Assembly (NCBI GenBank): GCA_965197555.1
Contig: OZ240213.1
Coordinates: 682,001 to 746,000, forward strand
Source of the DNA: G965197555 sp965197555
Lineage (GTDB): Bacteria > Chloroflexota > Dehalococcoidia > Lucifugimonadales > UBA3495
Length of the DNA: 64,000 bases
Direction of reading: 5' to 3'
Shown here in pieces: positions 1 to 9,700 of the stretch (the stretch's first letter is position 1; each line of letters begins with the position of its first letter). The translations under genes and the position numbers were made by a program. The notes below the pieces were generated by a model that was given only the letters and a program-made list of their open reading frames with translations, did not search any database and was not told where the DNA came from.

Positions 1-317
1 GCCTCGTGTTGGTCGCACAGCCGGGCGACCGATGACGTCCCACCCACGTTGACCGCCGTAGCCCGCTCCGGTTCCCTTTCAGCCGTACTCACATCGGCCA
101 TGGCCGCCAGGTGTACCACCACGTCAGGCTTGGCCAACTGGAATACCCGCTCCAGCATCGCACCGTCGGTTAGGTCGACTCGATACCAGGGGTGAAGGTT
201 GTCCAGTGGGGCGCGAGACCAGAAAGTGCCAACGACTGAACAACCAAGAGTTTCATTCAGACGACGCGCCAGGTGTCGCCCGATGAATCCACTGGCTCCG
301 ACGATCAAGACCTGCAA
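1..317 (-). CDS. NAD-dependent epimerase/dehydratase, N-terminal part (runs off left edge)
   Basis: Reading the minus strand from a TTG at 317 gives about 105 residues that continue past the window edge. The start carries a Rossmann dinucleotide-binding motif (VLIVGASGFIGRHLAR). This is followed by a D-L-T-D acidic turn and a VVHLAA segment, then the A-V-N-V-x-G-T stretch typical of extended short-chain dehydrogenases such as dTDP-4-dehydrorhamnose reductase or sugar epimerases. An AGGAGT Shine-Dalgarno lies 8 bases before the TTG, which decides the start. The sugar substrate cannot be told from this fragment. The upstream neighbour is the end of the helicase gene, in the same orientation. 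Confidence 0.75.
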   Translation of the reverse strand, partial: MQVLIVGASGFIGRHLARRLNETLGCSVVGTFWSRAPLDNLHPWYRVDLTDGAMLERVFQLAKPDVVVHLAAMADVSTAEREPERATAVNVGGTSSVARLCDQHE

Positions 318-464
318 CAGGGGTACTCCTCTTCCGGAACGATGACGCAAAGACTTGGGCCACATAGTCTTGCCAAACCAGCCCAACTAAAGAACGCCCG
401 CGTCACTGCGGCGCACGATCCTAACCCTATGGCTGAACGCTTTCATCTCTAGCGCGCTAAGAGG

Positions 465-2537
465 TTACATGCGCAGGTCGTCCAAGAACTCTGAGGCAGG
501 TTCTACTCCGGTTACCAGCAGATGGTCCCTCGCCCGAGTGCAGGCAACGTATAGAAGATTTCTTTCCGAGTTATAGACCTCTTCCAGCTCCGATTCATCG
601 GTGATGGCCTCTACTCGCTCCTGGCTGGGGATTAATTCATCGTCACATGCCATCACCGCCACCGCCCGGAATTCCAGCCCTTTGGCTAGATGCATCGTGC
701 TTACCGAGACGTTGCCTGGAATCGTTTCGACATGTTCATCAAGAACTTTGGGCAACAAGCCGGCGCTGTTGACCACTGATGTGGCTCGTTCCAATTGGTC
801 TTCAGACCGCACAAAGAGGCTGATTTCTTCTGGTTGAATCCCCTCATTCACCCTTGAGGAAAGCCATTCGTGAACGCGGCGTCCCTCCTCTTCCACATTC
901 GGCAGGACTCGAACAATTGGCCTCGGACCATTAAAGACCGAGACGGTTCCTCCTCGCTCTTCCGTATTGCCGTCAACATCGGAGATTTCCGGGTCCAGGA
1001 GCAGGTCTGCTTGGGCCCTGATTTGGTGTGATGTTCGGTAGTTGACCCTGAGCGTCCGCGAGCGGCCTCGGACGTCGACACCGAGTTCCCTCCAAGAGAA
1101 GGGCTGTTGAAAGATCCGCTGGCCCAGGTCCCCAGCGAAGAATAGCCCGTTGGGTCGATCGCCAGCCAGCGCCGCCAGGAATCTCAACTGGGCGATGCTT
1201 ACATCCTGGGCTTCGTCGACTACCACAAAATCAAAGGGTCGGCGTTCTCTCCCTGAGAACAAGGTGGCTAGCTGGTGGAACATGCTTGAGCGGGTAACTA
1301 CCCCTGCGGTCTCCAGGGCATTCCAGAGCTGCTGAAATATGGCCCACAGAGCACTCCGTTGAGTTTCCGAAAGCCTTCGACGACGACCTAAGCGAGTGAC
1401 GTCCCGGTACGCGTCCCACGTATCCAGATGCCGGGCGTCAACCACCTGTTGCCAGTCGGCAAGCAAGAATCGCAATGGGAAACGTTGTTCTCCGGTTTCT
1501 GATACCGCTTGGTCGAGCAAATCCCGTATGTTCTGCAACGAGGCGATGTTAAGAGGACCGAGATTTCTCTCGTAGAGTCTCGCGCCTATGGCGTCGAGGC
1601 TATGCACCTCCAACCGTTCGGCAACCATGGGCTGGTTACCCAATAGGAGCCGGAGCTTGGCTCGCAGAGAGTTGGCTAGGGCATCGGAGAATGTGGTCAA
1701 CAGGACCCTGGCATCTGGATTACCCGTCGCCAGGCGGACTGCCCGATGCAAGGCGACGACGGTTTTTCCTGTCCCCGCCGTGCCGGAGACTCGTGCGGGA
1801 CCGTTGTAGTCTCGCTCGACTAGTTGGCGCTGGGCCGGATGCAGGAATACCGCCCAGGTCTCCCACGGAGCATCTAAAGCCTGTTCCAGCTCCTCGACAT
1901 CGCGCATAGTCCGGAAGCGCCGCCGGGCGTCGGGGTGGTCGAAGGGGTCATGGGCTGCAACAGCCGGGACCGCAAGCTCAGGAGTCTTCCCCACCGCTAG
2001 CTCGAGGAGCGCCTCAGCAGCTTCGGTTGGTAAGTGGTCGGCCAGGTCCAGGAGACTGTCTTCGTTGGCTAGGCGAACGTCAGGCAACCAGTCTTCCGGA
2101 ACACCGTACTTCAAAAGGTCCGCGTCATTGTAGACGGCAAACAGAAGTGGCTTGGGAGGCCTCTCCCGCTCGGTTTCCAGCAAGACCGGTATCATGATCT
2201 CCTGCACCGTTTCCCTGATCTCCACCATTTGTGCGGCCCCGGTGGTGGGATGGGTTTCCAGCTTCCTATGCTCCGCCCAACCGTAGGCGTCGTCGTGGTG
2301 ATCGACGTAACACAGGAGCAGACTATTCGTGGTCTGGTGAAGGATTATTCGGATATCGCGACCGGCTCGGACCGACCAGAAGTTGGAGTCCCTCCCTCTG
2401 TCTACCCGGTGGAAATGCAGTCCCGGTTGAGAGGGGTTGGTCTGAAGATCAAAGGCGGTGGTCTTCACCGCCTTCTGCTCGTCGTTGGTCAGCTTGGCCA
2501 GACTGCTGGTGAAAGTGTCGGCGATACGGAATTCCAT
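465..2537 (-). CDS. RelE/ParE-like domain fused to UvrD/Rep-type ATP-dependent DNA helicase
   Basis: This 690-residue protein begins with a domain of about 95 residues resembling RelE/ParE toxins (FWSVRAGRDIRIILHQT, then CYVDHHDDAYGWAEHRK). It continues as a superfamily 1 helicase. The Walker A is GTAGTGKTVVALHRA near residue 250, the Walker B is VVVDEAQD near 441, and the C-terminal motifs are TMHLAKGLEF and LLYVACTRARDHLLV. The family unwinds DNA from 3' to 5' using ATP. In the fusion the RelE-like part probably binds nucleic acid or is regulatory, which is inference. It is the last gene of a minus-strand run: the HNH gene ends 7 bases upstream and the methyltransferase lies before that. 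A role in anti-phage defence is likely from context only. Confidence 0.85.
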   Translation of the reverse strand: MEFRIADTFTSSLAKLTNDEQKAVKTTAFDLQTNPSQPGLHFHRVDRGRDSNFWSVRAGRDIRIILHQTTNSLLLCYVDHHDDAYGWAEHRKLETHPTTGAAQMVEIRETVQEIMIPVLLETERERPPKPLLFAVYNDADLLKYGVPEDWLPDVRLANEDSLLDLADHLPTEAAEALLELAVGKTPELAVPAVAAHDPFDHPDARRRFRTMRDVEELEQALDAPWETWAVFLHPAQRQLVERDYNGPARVSGTAGTGKTVVALHRAVRLATGNPDARVLLTTFSDALANSLRAKLRLLLGNQPMVAERLEVHSLDAIGARLYERNLGPLNIASLQNIRDLLDQAVSETGEQRFPLRFLLADWQQVVDARHLDTWDAYRDVTRLGRRRRLSETQRSALWAIFQQLWNALETAGVVTRSSMFHQLATLFSGRERRPFDFVVVDEAQDVSIAQLRFLAALAGDRPNGLFFAGDLGQRIFQQPFSWRELGVDVRGRSRTLRVNYRTSHQIRAQADLLLDPEISDVDGNTEERGGTVSVFNGPRPIVRVLPNVEEEGRRVHEWLSSRVNEGIQPEEISLFVRSEDQLERATSVVNSAGLLPKVLDEHVETIPGNVSVSTMHLAKGLEFRAVAVMACDDELIPSQERVEAITDESELEEVYNSERNLLYVACTRARDHLLVTGVEPASEFLDDLRM

Positions 2538-2543
2538 TGGGTG

Positions 2544-2816
2544 CTATCGCTTGGAAAGTCGACTGCGCTTGATCCTTGACGCGCCCTTGGCTCGATTGAT
2601 CCCCGTACTTAACGCTTGCAGATTTCTGGTGGAGTTGCTACCTCCCCGCGACTTCGGCTTAATATGGTCGATTTCCCACCCCATAGGTGATCTCTTACCG
2701 TGGCTTCTCCGGAAAAGTACTCTTCCGTAAGGATCGCGACGATATTTTGCTGGGCTTCGTCCTCTGACTCTACTTGCCTTATTCCAGACCACTGTTATCT
2801 TCCGTTGGCTCAACAT
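2544..2816 (-). CDS. Small HNH endonuclease
   Basis: This 90-residue basic protein carries one HNH core near residues 45-80: GWEIDHIKPKSRGGS, followed by NLQAL and N-R-A-K. The D-H pair and the N within the R-N-L-Q-A-L stretch are the metal-binding and catalytic residues expected for HNH nucleases. No zinc Cys pairs are seen, so it belongs to the Cys-less small HNH type. It sits 17 bases after the methyltransferase stop and 7 bases before the helicase start, so co-transcription is very likely. It could be the nicking or cutting component of the methylase-linked module, or a stray homing-type nuclease. The basic N-terminus suggests DNA binding. Confidence 0.75.
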   Translation of the reverse strand: MLSQRKITVVWNKASRVRGRSPAKYRRDPYGRVLFRRSHGKRSPMGWEIDHIKPKSRGGSNSTRNLQALSTGINRAKGASRIKRSRLSKR

Positions 2817-2832
2817 GTTGTTTTCCCTTGGC

Positions 2833-5819
2833 CTAACCCTTTTCTGTCCGAAACACCTTCATCACTTCGTCGCCCAAGTGGTTGATCACCTTGACGGCGA
2901 TGCGGCCGGTGGACGGTTTGTCGAAGGGGCGGGATATGTCGCGGTTCAGAGTGGCCCAGGCTTCTTCGTTGATTTCGGCCTTCAGGGTGGTCTTGAGAGA
3001 CTTGTATGGGTCGCTGGCGCCCAGAAAGTAGGCGTGGCGGACGAAAAAGCTCTCCTGGTTGTAGTCGGTGTCGATGAACCAGCAAGCGATGCCCTCGGGA
3101 CCGTCGCTGCGCACCTCTCCGGAGTTGGGGTGGAACACGTCCACGCCGTTGACCTTGACCTGAATCTGACCGTCATCGGCGTCCAGGATATCGATGTCGG
3201 GCTCGCCGAAGATGACGAACAGGTTGCCCTTGCCGGTGTTCTTCAGGTTTTCGGCCATGTGCAGGTCGGCGTTCATGCGGGCCTTGAGCACCGGGATGCG
3301 GCCTAATCTCTCGAACTCGGTGGAGTGGGCGTCGTAGTTGAAGGCGCAGGCGATCAGCACGTCGAAGTCGGCATCCGCGGCCTCGCGGGCCGCTTCCACC
3401 AGGTCGGGGCGGGAGACGGTGCCGAACTCCGGACCGACGAAGATGGCGGCCCGCCGTTCGGTGCCGGAGCCGTCGTCATGGGGCGTAGCCCCTTCCATAT
3501 AACGACCCTCAGCACAGACCAACCGCCCAGGCCAAGGCGTCAAGGAAGAGAACTCGATGCGGTCCTCCCGGTGCGCCTGCTGCACCCCGGAAGTTTTGAG
3601 GTTGTCCAGGATGACCCTGGCAAAGTCGTAGTCCCCGCCGTACCCGCTTCTAGCCCCTTCTCCGATGCGGTCGAAGGTGTCGCCGTTCTCGTCTACCTCC
3701 AGCGTCCGGTGGGGCGAGATGCTTTCGACGGTGAAGGGGCCGGCGACGCGGACCTTGCTCCGGTCCTCGTAGGGCTTGTCGTAAAGGTATTCGTAATCGG
3801 CCTTGGCTGCTATTGAGGCGTCTATCTCCTTCTGGCGTGCGATGCGAAGCTGCCACCAGCGTTGGTGAAGATTGGTTGCCGCGGGTTCCCACGGGTCTCG
3901 CGGTTGGTCGGGCAGGTCGTCCAACGTGTAGTCCCTGCCCAGTTCACCATTCAGAACGCGCAGTAGCTCCCCTTTCTCTTCGCCGTCGCTTGCGACGCGA
4001 AGCAGATGCCATGCCTCGGCGGCCCCGTCATGCCACGGATCACCCGGTTCCCTAGGAATCTCCCACTCTTCCCACGCGGTCTCCAAGTCTCGGTTCAGCT
4101 CTTCCCGCAGGGGTTCCAGCTTCTCCTGGAACCCTTCGTAGATGACATCAATCTCGGCATTGTTGGCGATGGCCCGCAGGGTGATGTGAGGCACCCGCTC
4201 GAAGACGAATCCCTGCCGGACATTGCCGTAGGTGGGCATCTCCGAAGGGGCGCGACGGGAGAGCTCGGCCTCCTTCAACTGTCCGTCGGGGCTATCGGCC
4301 AACAGATAGTAGGGATAGCGGGCACCCATAATGCGAGCGCGGGCCAACGCCAGGGCGACCCGGCTGGTGTCGACGGTAATCCACCTGCGACCCCATTGCT
4401 CGGCGACGTGGGCGGTGGTTCCGGAGCCGCAGGTTGGGTCAAGAACGAGATCGCCGGGATCGGTGGTCATTAGGATGCAGCGCTGGACTATCGTTGTGTT
4501 GGTTTGCACAACGAAAATCCGATCAGACGCCCCCCCCCGATGTCAGGCCACTCATTCGAGATGGATGAGGCGACAAAATCTCCCAAATATTGTTTGAATC
4601 CCAATGTTCTTCTGGATCCTAGTAATCGGTTGGCCTTGATAAGTCGATGCATTCCGGACCGGTTAGTGGACCAGCCCCTGTCGCGAGTAGGGTAATAGTC
4701 TTCCTTGTGCCATCTGACCGGAAAATACATCGCGGTTCCAGGGCCGCTGGCCCTTCCGAGCCGTTGCGATGTTAAGTCTCGCCTGCGAAATATAGTGCGC
4801 AGCTCGTCGCTCGTAAGCGTTTCGTAGTCTTCCGCGGGTAGACCCTGGTACTGATCGACATCTACCTCCCGATGTTGGTAATTCCCTTCAGCGATGGCCC
4901 GCTTATCTTTGACCCGGAACAATGGTCGAAACTTCGAGCGATTCGAATTCTTGGCATACCACAGAATGTAATCGGTGGTGACGGCTAGAAATTTGCTCGT
5001 TTGTCCAGTTGTCTTACTTGCGTTGATGATAGCAACGTAATTCTCATCACCAAACACCTCATCCATCAGCGCCCGAACCCGATGAACGTTCTCGTCCCCG
5101 ATCTGAACGAAGACCGAGCCGGAGTCGGCAAGCAAGTCTCTCGCGACCGTCAGCCGGTCACGCAGGTAGGTCAAGTAGGAGTGAATCCCGTCGCGCCAGG
5201 TGTCGCGGAATGCTTTGACCTGCTCCGGCTCCCGGGTGATGTGGTCGCGGTTGCCGTCGCGGACGTCGCGGCTGGTAGTTGACCACTGGAAGTTGGAGTT
5301 GAACTTGATACCGTAGGGCGGGTCGATGTATATGCACTGCACCTTGCCCCGCAGCCCTTCCCGTTCCGCCAGCGAGGCCATCACCTGCAGGCTGTCGCCG
5401 AGAATCATGCGGTTGGCCCAGTTAGCGTCGTGCTGGTAGAACTCGGTCTTGGCGGCTTCCGAATGCAGGCCGTTGAAGTCAGCGAACAGGTCGGCGAAGC
5501 CGTGTTGGTAGCCCTCAGTCTCGGCGTCGTGGCCGTTCCTGGACTGCTGCACTAGATCGTCGATCAGGACCTTGGGGTGGACCCGCTCCTGGATGTACAG
5601 TGGCGGGGCGTTGACCTCCAAATCGGTCAGGTCCTGCAGGTCTTTGCCCCGCCAGACCAACTGGGGGTCCAGGTCCCTGTTGCGGCGCTCGTAGGCAATC
5701 CGCACTGGAGAGGCTTCTTCGGACTGCATCAACGGCTGATGCTCCGCGCTGGGCAGGTTGCGTCGGCTGGCTTCGTCGTGGGTGATAGTTTCAACTGACT
5801 TGGCTCTTGGTCTTGGCAT
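2833..5819 (-). CDS. Type III-like adenine-specific DNA methyltransferase (mod), frameshifted at a G9 tract
   Basis: Two overlapping reading frames together make one beta-class DNA methyltransferase of about 1,000 residues. The first (5819 to 4488, 443 residues) has the catalytic IDPPYGIKFNS motif near residue 166. The second (4509 to 2833) has the AdoMet-binding motif DPTCGSGTTAHVAEQWGRRW. The order DPPY before FxGxG-type motif is that of Type III Mod subunits, which transfer methyl groups to N6 of adenine. The frames switch at a run of nine G (minus strand) at 4530-4538. With ten or seven G the frame would read DIGG(G)ASDRIFVVQTN straight into the second part. As assembled, the first product would stop before the AdoMet motif and be inactive. 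Either the gene is phase-variable or the tract length is an assembly error. Confidence 0.8.
4530..4538 (-). repeat. Homopolymer G9 tract inside mod
   Basis: Nine consecutive C on the plus strand (G on the coding strand) lie exactly where the two mod frames meet. The frame offset between the halves (5819 minus 4509, remainder 2 on division by 3) shows that gaining one G or losing two would restore a single frame. Poly-G tracts of this kind drive phase variation of Type III mod genes in Helicobacter pylori. Confidence 0.85.
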
Positions 5820-5883
5820 GAGCTCTAATTCTCCGTGTCCGAAGTCTTCAGGCGGCGGGGGCGAGCTTCAGAGACATATAAAC

Positions 5884-6339
5884 CTAGTCGTTGCTGATGG
5901 TGACGGCTCCTCTACCTTCGTATGTCATTGTGAAGTGTCGGAGAAAGTCCCTGCCGATCAAAGCCGTGTGTTGCTGTCCGCCAGCAGACAAATGGACACC
6001 AGCGAATCTCCCGTATACTGTTGTGCCCAAGTCGGGGACGGATATTTGGGCCAAATGGAAGTCGACATCGGTGGCTCCTTGGACTCCGGAGATGGTCTGG
6101 CGATCCACGATGGGCAGATCCAAACTTACTGCCAGGGCAGAGTCAATGCAACTGGCCGACGCACCAGTGTCGACCAGGGCTGGTAGCCGTGTATTCGGAA
6201 GGTTGGGTAGGTTCTCGCGGTTGGGCTGGTAGTTGGAATCGAAGCCTATCCGCACACAGAGCGTCGGACCATTTCGTGCCAGAGCGTCTTGGCCGGATTG
6301 GCCAACGCTTTCCCCGAATCCTAACCTAGCCGTCGGCAC
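5884..6339 (-). CDS. Retropepsin-like (clan AA) aspartic protease
   Basis: The protein of about 150 residues has the single-domain retropepsin pattern: the active-site loop LPALVDTGASASCID near residues 52-66, a flap-like region, and a second hydrophobic motif ALIGRDFLRHFTMTYEG near the C-terminus. Such half-proteases act as dimers, each subunit giving one catalytic Asp. It overlaps the upstream DUF5678-like gene by 14 bases, so the two are translationally linked. It lies between res and mod of the restriction module. Its substrate is unknown; the neighbouring small protein or a foreign protein are both possible. Confidence 0.75.
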   Translation of the reverse strand: MPTARLGFGESVGQSGQDALARNGPTLCVRIGFDSNYQPNRENLPNLPNTRLPALVDTGASASCIDSALAVSLDLPIVDRQTISGVQGATDVDFHLAQISVPDLGTTVYGRFAGVHLSAGGQQHTALIGRDFLRHFTMTYEGRGAVTISND

Positions 6340-6592
6340 GCCCTGGCCTATGAACGACAGAGACGGGCAGAGTTAATGGAGGTGCGCCGACTTGTCTGAT
6401 GAGGTATGGTCCACGTCCAAACCGTCGGACAGCGTCCTCCGCGGCCTCTTGGAATGTCGGATAACTCCCGACTAATTCTTCGTTGTGTATCACTACCCAT
6501 TGGGCAAGATAGTTATCCTCTAAATGGTCTAGCATTCCGATGTAAGCGGCTAACTCCTCGCTGAGTCCGGCCATGGTGCCCTCCTTCGTCAC
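6326..6592 (-). CDS. DUF5678-like small protein paired with the protease
   Basis: The 88-residue product reads ALWVVIHNEELVG-like through QWVVIHNEELVGSYPTFQEA, then AVRRFGRGPYLIRQVG. This pattern is known from small proteins encoded directly upstream of retropepsin-like proteases in cyanobacteria and other bacteria. The second Met (MAGLSEE) is an alternative start. It overlaps the protease gene by 14 bases. Function is unknown; it could be the partner, inhibitor or substrate of the protease. I recognise the family from sequence pattern only. Confidence 0.6.
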   Translation of the reverse strand: MTKEGTMAGLSEELAAYIGMLDHLEDNYLAQWVVIHNEELVGSYPTFQEAAEDAVRRFGRGPYLIRQVGAPPLTLPVSVVHRPGRADG

Positions 6593-6680
6593 GGTCCGGT
6601 GCCCAGTATTGAATTGGGCTTGTTGCCCGGTTGACTACCGGGAGCAAATTGTAACACTTCGGTTACCAGACTACGCTTAG

Positions 6681-6782
6681 TCATTTAACCTTAGCAGTTG
6701 TCCACATTACGCCGAGGACGCCACAGTTACCACGCTCACCTCTCCGAAGTTCTGAGACAACATTGGTATCCAGCAGGAAAAT
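6681..6782 (-). pseudogene. N-terminal fragment of a VapC-type PIN-domain toxin
   Basis: Just after the res stop, minus-strand translation gives IFLLDTNVVSELRRGERGN, the first strand and catalytic Asp of VapC-like PIN ribonucleases. Within about 15 further residues the similarity ends and a TGA follows at 6681-6683. No ATG start precedes it and most of the PIN domain is missing. It is a relic, in line with other decayed toxin-antitoxin pieces in this window. Confidence 0.55.
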
Positions 6783-9700
6783 TAGAAATCGATCTCTCGG
6801 GGAAACTCCCGCGATCGGGTGAGATCGATCCCTTCCAAGGGAGCAGCGGCCAATAGTTCTTTGAAGTTCAGGCCTTCGTAATCCACAGGTTCACCGCTTT
6901 GCGTCTCGCCGGCAATCTGAGCGATCACCCGGTCGAACCCGGCCTCCATATCATAGACGTCCGTGAATTCGGCGAACGCCCAGCGACCGTACTGGGCGAG
7001 GTTGTTGACGCCTGGGACCCAGTAGGTCTCCATCGTGTCCTTCTTCTCTTTGGCGTCCTCGCCCCGGTAACCCTTGATTTCGACCACCAGGTTCAGCATG
7101 TCTTCTCGGCCGTCATCGACGCGAAGGATGAAGTCCGGTATGTAAGTGCGACTGGTCGATCCACCACGGTAGGGGACTTCCAGGCCGAGGTTGTGGTTTT
7201 TCACGTAAGCCCTAACCCTGGGGTGTCCTTCCACCACTCGGCAGAACTCGGCTTCCCAATTGCTGTCCAGCACGGCCCAGTTGATGTGGCACTTGCGCGA
7301 GTCAGTCCGCCACCGGTTCTCCTTGGATGTCGTGAAGTTGACGAAGTTGGTGGAACCCGACGGATTGAACGGGTCCAGCATCGCTTTGACGGGTCTCTCA
7401 TCTGCGTGGGCGCGAGCAATGGCAGCGGCAATTTTCTCGCAGGCCGTGTCTGCCAACTGCTGGTACATCAACTGGGCGGGGAACGTCCCGCCCTTGCAGA
7501 CCAGGCAAGAATCGAGCCACTGTCTGACTATCCCTTTGAGTCTGCCAAAGAGGTACAACTGAGGCTCTTCGCCAGCATCGCGCCATTTCGTGTAAAGCAG
7601 TCGCTGAGTGAGGTGGAACAAAAGGGTAGAACGCCGGAGGTCGCCGGTGTGTACTAGAGTGAGGTCGACGCCCTCCCCAATTATTCCTTCGTTCCTGGTC
7701 ACTGACGGGCCGATAAGCTCCGGGGTGAGTTCCAAGATGGAATCATCGGTGAAGTCGGCAGTCAGTTCTTCCTTCGGAGCGTCCACCCGGTAGCCGGCAA
7801 CCCTCGGGAAATGAATCTCCAGGTGGTCGCGCTCAGGGCGGACTGCGTTTACCTGGACAGTACGGCGTCTGGTGCCGGGACCAACAACGACAGGTTGCGC
7901 GGTGAAGTCGAAAGGAACCCCTAGGACGTCGGCATATTCAACGTCGAACCGGCCCTCTTCATTGAGATCGTAAGATTGGCGACGTAGCGCCCGTCCAATG
8001 ACCTGTTCGCACAGGAGTTGGGTCCCAAATGCCCGTACGCCAAGGATGTGGGTGACGTTGTTGGCGTCCCATCCTTCGGTGAGCATGGAGACTGAGACTA
8101 CGCAGCGGATGGACTCGCCGAGGCGGCCCTCCTTACCTACGGTGTTCATTACCTCGCGCAGTAAGTCTTGGTCGGTGAGGTTGTCGGCCTCCCGCTGGTC
8201 TCCGGTACGGGCAACACGTTCCCGGCGGAACACCTCCAGTTCCGTACCGGCCATCGCACGAAACTCCCGGTCCAATGCTTCTCCGGACTCTAGCTGCTCA
8301 CTGTCGATCAGGAGGGTCCGGGGCCGGGGGATGCGGTTGCCGTATTCATCGAAATTGCGGAACAGAGGCAACCGCCCCTCGTTGAACGCGAGCGATTCAT
8401 CTTCGTTTTCTCGGCTAAACCCCGATATGTAGTCGTAGACCAACTTGGAGGTCGACGTATTGTTACAGACAATGATGAAGCAGGGCGGCACGGTGGCGTC
8501 TTCATCGTTCTCCCAGGTCTCATAGACCTTCTCGTAGTGTCCGTAAAGGGCCTCTAGTGCGGTCTGTAGTTCCACCGGGAGACTGAGGGGGTCCAAGTTG
8601 GCATTATTACTCCTGCCAGCCCTAGGCATTCGGGTGCGAATGGTCTCCCATAGGGCTCGGAACTTGGGCATCTCGTCCATGATGTTGTCGGACACCGGCA
8701 CCCGGGGAAGTTTGACGATCCCGGACTCGATGGCGTCCATCAAGGAGAAGTCGCTCACTGTCCAATGGAACAGTGTCCCCTCGGCGTAGCCGGAACCCCG
8801 CAAGAAAAACGGGGTAGCGGAGAGATCGATGACCCGTTGAATGCCAAGTTTTCGTTTGACTATTTCTAGCCCAGATATCCAAATCCGGGCCTCTTCGCTG
8901 TTCTTATCGGCTTCTCTCTTCTCCTCGCCCCTGAGAGGGATTTCGTCGTCTTCCAGAGGCTTGTGGCGGTAGCAATGGTGCGCCTCGTCGTTGAGGACCA
9001 TGATGTTCTTCATGCCCATTAGCTCCTGCATGACCCTTTGAATCATCTGGCCCTCGGTCTCCTGTGTGTTCAACTCCGGGCCTCGGCCCTTGAGCAGCGC
9101 CCTGCCGCCGCTGGAGAGATCGGAGCGTTCTCTCAAGCGCATGGCGTGGAAATTGGTGATGACGATCTGGGCCTGCCCGAGGTAGCCGAGCATGTCGTTG
9201 GGGACCAGTTCACGGCTCGCGTAGTAGCTGTTCAAATCGTTGGGCTTGAGCACCTGCAGCCGATCTCTGATGGTGATGCCCGGCGCGACCACCAGGAATC
9301 CCTTGGTGAACCTGGGACTGTTCGGTCGGCGAACGGCGTTGACTGTTTGCCAGGCGATGATCATGGCCATCACCGTGGTCTTGCCGGCGCCCGTGGCCAG
9401 TTTGAGGGCGTTGCGGAATAGTTCGGGATTGGCGTCCTCATTGACCCTCGCCAACCGGTCAAGGATCCGCCTGCCTGTTGGGCCGAGGTTGGGGGCTACT
9501 TCAGTCAGCCAGATCATTGTTTCGACAGCCTCGATCTGACAGAAGAAGGGCCGGAAATGACTGAACTGGTGGTGGCGCCAGTGCTGAAGTAGCCTAGCCG
9601 TCTCCGGAGTGACACCCCAGCTATTCGGGTTGGGGATCGTCCGCCACTGGTCAACGTGGCGGCGGATCTCATTTACAGCGGCGGTTACTTCGTACTGCTG

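Noticed and set aside
2815..5282. Plus-strand frames over the methyltransferase
   Set aside because: They mirror the minus-strand mod gene, whose motifs are unmistakable.
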